A stretch of DNA of 64,000 bases, from contig NZ_QVRA01000001.1 of NCBI RefSeq assembly GCF_003591655.1, positions 223,194-287,193 on the forward strand. The letters are read 5' to 3'. How positions within the stretch are numbered: position 1 is the first letter of the stretch; every line of letters starts with the position of its first letter. A model generated the notes under the pieces. The model did not search any database and was not told the origin of the DNA. It was given only the letters and a program-made list of their open reading frames with translations. This DNA is from Sphingobium terrigena (lineage in GTDB: Bacteria > Pseudomonadota > Alphaproteobacteria > Sphingomonadales > Sphingomonadaceae). The position numbers were made by a program, and so were the translations under genes. This document shows, piece by piece, positions 61,626 to 64,000 of this stretch.

Positions 61626-62267
61626 ATGATGAAGATCTATGATACTGCTTTGGGGCCATTTCCCGCGCGCGTACGTATCGCCATTGCTGAAAAAAGCCTG
61701 GAGCCGCGCATCGAATTCGTGCCGATCGATCTTCTGAAGGGTGAGCATAAGACCGCTACGTTCCGAGACAAGAATTACTCCGGCACCGTACCGGTCCTTG
61801 GGCTTGAGGATGGAACCTTCATCTCCGAATGCGTGGCTATAACCCGGTACCTGGACGTTCTTGACGGAATGCCGACCCTGACCGGCACGACGCCGAAAGA
61901 GCAGGGCGTCATCCACATGATGACCAAGCGCGCCGAGATGGAGTTCATCGAGGCCATCAGCATTTATTTCCACCATGCGACACCTGGGCTCGGGCCCCAG
62001 GTCGAAAAGTACCAGAACTGGGAGTGGGGCATCTACCAGCGAGACAAGGCTTTTGCCGGGATGCGGTATTTCGATAGCATACTGAGGCAGCAGCCGTTCG
62101 TAGCCGGAGATTTTTTCTCGATGGCAGACATGGCCGTGCTCGGCGGGCTCATTTTCGTCGATCATCTGGATGTTGAAGTTCCGACCGAGTGCTACACGCT
62201 GTCCTCATGGTACAAAGCAATGCAGGAGCGTCCGAGCGTCAAGAACCGGGTGACCATGTTCAAATAA
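61626..62267 (+). CDS. Glutathione S-transferase family protein
   Basis: 213 residues. The N-domain is MKIYDTALGPFPARVRIAIAEKSLEPRIEFVPIDLLKGEH, then KNYSGTVPVLGLEDGTFISECVAITRYLD (cis-Pro and the EC variant of the ES contact). The C-domain has FVAGDFFSMADMAVLGGLIFVDHL, the usual helix cap. It may start at the second Met (61629). Likely target of the divergent TetR protein, as part of a response to reactive compounds. Confidence 0.87.
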   Translation: MMKIYDTALGPFPARVRIAIAEKSLEPRIEFVPIDLLKGEHKTATFRDKNYSGTVPVLGLEDGTFISECVAITRYLDVLDGMPTLTGTTPKEQGVIHMMTKRAEMEFIEAISIYFHHATPGLGPQVEKYQNWEWGIYQRDKAFAGMRYFDSILRQQPFVAGDFFSMADMAVLGGLIFVDHLDVEVPTECYTLSSWYKAMQERPSVKNRVTMFK

Positions 62268-62399
62268 GCGGAAACCTAACAATAGCAAGCGAAGCAGGTC
62301 ATGCCAGAGTACACGATCGAATAATGTGGATCTTGCGCGGGTATCCAAGGGACGCAGAATAACCTTGCAAAACTGGAATTTCAATCCATAAATGCAAGG

Positions 62400-63572
62400 A
62401 TGATCGAACGCAGAATCGCTGCCCAATTAACCGAGCGATTGGACACCACACCCGCCGTTGCCCTTCTGGGTCCGCGGCAGGTCGGCAAAACTACCCTGGC
62501 GCGCGTGATCGGCGAGCAGCGACCATCGCTCTATCTCGACCTCGAATCCGATGCGGATCGGGCGCGGATGGCAGACCCCGAACTCTATCTCGCAGGCCAT
62601 GAGGACAAGCTCGTCATCCTCGATGAGGTTCACCGTCTCCCCGGCTTGTTCCAGATCCTGCGCGGCCTCATCGACGAGGGCAGGCGCAAAGGACGCCGGG
62701 CCGGCCGCTTCCTGCTCCTCGGATCAGCCTCGCTGGATCTGCTCCGCCAATCCGGGGAAAGCTTGGCTGGGCGTATCAGCTATCTCGAAATGGGGCCGAT
62801 CGATGGATTGGAGGTTCCGGCCGAAGATTTGTCCAGCCTGTGGAACCGTGGTGGTTTTCCGGACAGCTTCCTTGCGGCCGACGATCGTCTCAGCCAGCGC
62901 TGGCGCCAGGATTTCGTCCGCACCTATCTTGAGCGCGACGTACCGATGCTGGGGCCGCGCATTGCTGCCGAGACACTCCGACGCTTCTGGACCATGCTGG
63001 CGCATCACCAGTCTGGTCTGCTCAATGCCGCCGAGTTCGCGCGTTCGCTCGGCGTCGACGGCAAGACCGTCGCCGCGTATCTGGATCTGCTCGTCGATCT
63101 GCTGCTGGTCCGAAGGCTAGAGCCGTGGCACGCCAACGCCGGTAAGCGACTGGTCAAGTCTCCGCGCGTTTATGTGCGCGACAGCGGTCTCGTCCACACG
63201 CTGCTTGGCCTAGCCACATTGGAAGACGTGCTTGGTCATCCGGTAGCCGGCGCAAGTTGGGAAGGGTTTGTTCTCGAGACGATGATCGCAGCCGCGCCAG
63301 AAGGGACGCAGGCGAATTTCTACCGCACTGCGGCCGGCGCCGAGATCGATCTGCTGCTGACCCTGCCGGGGGGGGCGCTCTGGGCGATCGAGGTCAAACG
63401 GAGCTTGGCACCGACTTTGGAGCGGGGCTTCCACCAAGCCTGCGCAGATTTGAATCCTCAGCAGCGAATTGTCATCTATCCGGGGACTGAGAGCTATCCA
63501 TTGCGGAAGGGCATTGAGGTCATGCCGCTTCAAGTCGCAAGCACGGCTCTGGACGAGGCCGGACGCATATGA
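62400..63572 (+). CDS. AAA ATPase with C-terminal DUF4143 domain
   Basis: 390 residues. Walker A is LLGPRQVGKTTLA (about 22-34), Walker B is KLVILDEVHRLPG (about 70-82), and LLGSASLDLL is sensor-like. The C-terminal DUF4143 part (NAAEFARSLGVDGKTVAAYLDLLVDLLLVRRLEPW, then FYRTAAGAEIDLLLTLPGGALWAIEVKRSLAP) carries a D-x(n)-ExK pattern like restriction-fold nucleases. The family is widespread on mobile islands and has no proven role. A copy of the 113-bp repeat begins 14 bp after its stop. Confidence 0.88.
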   Translation: MIERRIAAQLTERLDTTPAVALLGPRQVGKTTLARVIGEQRPSLYLDLESDADRARMADPELYLAGHEDKLVILDEVHRLPGLFQILRGLIDEGRRKGRRAGRFLLLGSASLDLLRQSGESLAGRISYLEMGPIDGLEVPAEDLSSLWNRGGFPDSFLAADDRLSQRWRQDFVRTYLERDVPMLGPRIAAETLRRFWTMLAHHQSGLLNAAEFARSLGVDGKTVAAYLDLLVDLLLVRRLEPWHANAGKRLVKSPRVYVRDSGLVHTLLGLATLEDVLGHPVAGASWEGFVLETMIAAAPEGTQANFYRTAAGAEIDLLLTLPGGALWAIEVKRSLAPTLERGFHQACADLNPQQRIVIYPGTESYPLRKGIEVMPLQVASTALDEAGRI

Positions 63573-63585
63573 ACATCTACGGACT

Positions 63586-63698
63586 CAGAAGAGCTTTCGG
63601 CCGGGCGACCTAAGCGATTGATTTCGCAATCAAATCATAGACTTGCGAATTCGCCGAGAGCATTATTAGCACGATCTGTATTCGTGGAAAAGGCTGGA
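63586..63698 (+). repeat. 113-bp direct repeat, copy B
   Basis: Gapless match to 5408-5520 (93 of 113 identical by my count), in the same orientation. The hairpin seen in copy A is here GATTG-ATTTCG-CAATC. It follows the DUF4143 ATPase gene as copy A follows the HigA gene. Confidence 0.8.
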
Positions 63699-64000
63699 TG
63701 TGCCTGGATGCTCGGCTCAGGCCCGGGTCGAGCGCCAGCCAATTCTAGACCATGCGCGCGCGACGAGCTTCCATGCGTCGAGCAATAGCCTCAATTTTTA
63801 TGACCGAGATAAGCTCATGGTATATTCATGGCATAAAATCCAAGATCATTCGGACGCTGGACATAAATCGACGGACGTGTAGCGCGACGATTACGGAGTC
63901 CGGTCGGCGTCAATTTTGATGGCCGATAGGTGGCCGCGCCGGTTGGTGAATTCTGGCTACCATTTGCTGTTGCGAGGAGCAACCGTCGAGCGACAATTAC
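63699..64000. other. Gene-free end of the window
   Basis: No supported open frame and no RNA gene are seen. The stretch is less GC-rich at 63790-63860. A gene could begin just beyond the edge. Confidence 0.4.

Noticed and set aside
1..64000. CRISPR arrays, rRNA genes, prophage structural genes, biosynthetic megasynthases
   Set aside because: I looked for regular short repeats with spacers, rRNA signatures and phage or modular synthase domains and found none.

Overview
The window looks like a chromosomal segment from an alphaproteobacterium of the Sphingomonadales (Sphingobium/Novosphingobium/Sphingomonas type). The grounds are high GC, very compact head-to-tail operons, three large TonB-dependent receptors tied to catabolic genes, and a dense set of acyl-CoA, glutathione-transferase and MarR/TetR genes. 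This placement is inference; no rRNA is present.

Left part (1-17.5 kb): a nadD fragment, a paoABC-type molybdenum aldehyde oxidoreductase, tRNA-Gly(GCC) followed by a decayed region with a HigA-type antitoxin, a glutathione transferase, an ohr-ohrR peroxide operon, a tripartite drug-efflux operon (MFS, HlyD, NodT) with a divergent TetR regulator, a two-component system, and a run of secreted or membrane proteins (repeat protein, EF-hand protein, fatty acid hydroxylase, alpha/beta hydrolase).

Mobile junction (17.5-20.1 kb): a 24-base 3' piece of a tRNA-Arg-like gene, a 5'-truncated IS21 IstA, and an orphan tyrosine recombinase of the kind that accompanies IS91 elements. It separates the left part from two catabolic islands.

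Island 1 (20.2-30.3 kb): TonB receptor, a decayed cupin copy, AMP-forming acyl-CoA ligase, bicupin, an antibiotic-biosynthesis-monooxygenase domain joined to a zinc ribbon, a MocR regulator and an aldehyde dehydrogenase. Five copies of one bipartite sequence, TAGNNCCW-N15-ATGGTGCCAG, sit in the intergenic regions, always in the same orientation relative to a target gene. I read this as the operator of a previously unnamed MocR regulon.

Island 2 (31-59.4 kb): two TonB receptors; a biotin-dependent acyl-CoA carboxylase of methylcrotonyl/geranyl type whose alpha subunit is split in two; two acyl-CoA dehydrogenases, three SDRs, enoyl-CoA hydratases, thiolase, a beta-keto acid cleavage enzyme, a CitE-like lyase, MaoC hydratase, aldehyde dehydrogenase, an AveC-like membrane protein and an epoxide hydrolase, with a MarR regulator. 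One enzyme is a FadB-like protein that has lost its NAD-binding domain, while a separate HSD10-like SDR sits in the same operon. The gene set fits uptake and carboxylation-dependent beta-oxidation of a branched, perhaps isoprenoid, carboxylic acid; the substrate is unknown.

Right end (59.5-64 kb): a broken group II intron, a nitroreductase, a divergent TetR/glutathione transferase pair, a DUF4143 ATPase, and the second copy of a 113-bp repeat whose first copy lies 58 kb away after the HigA gene.
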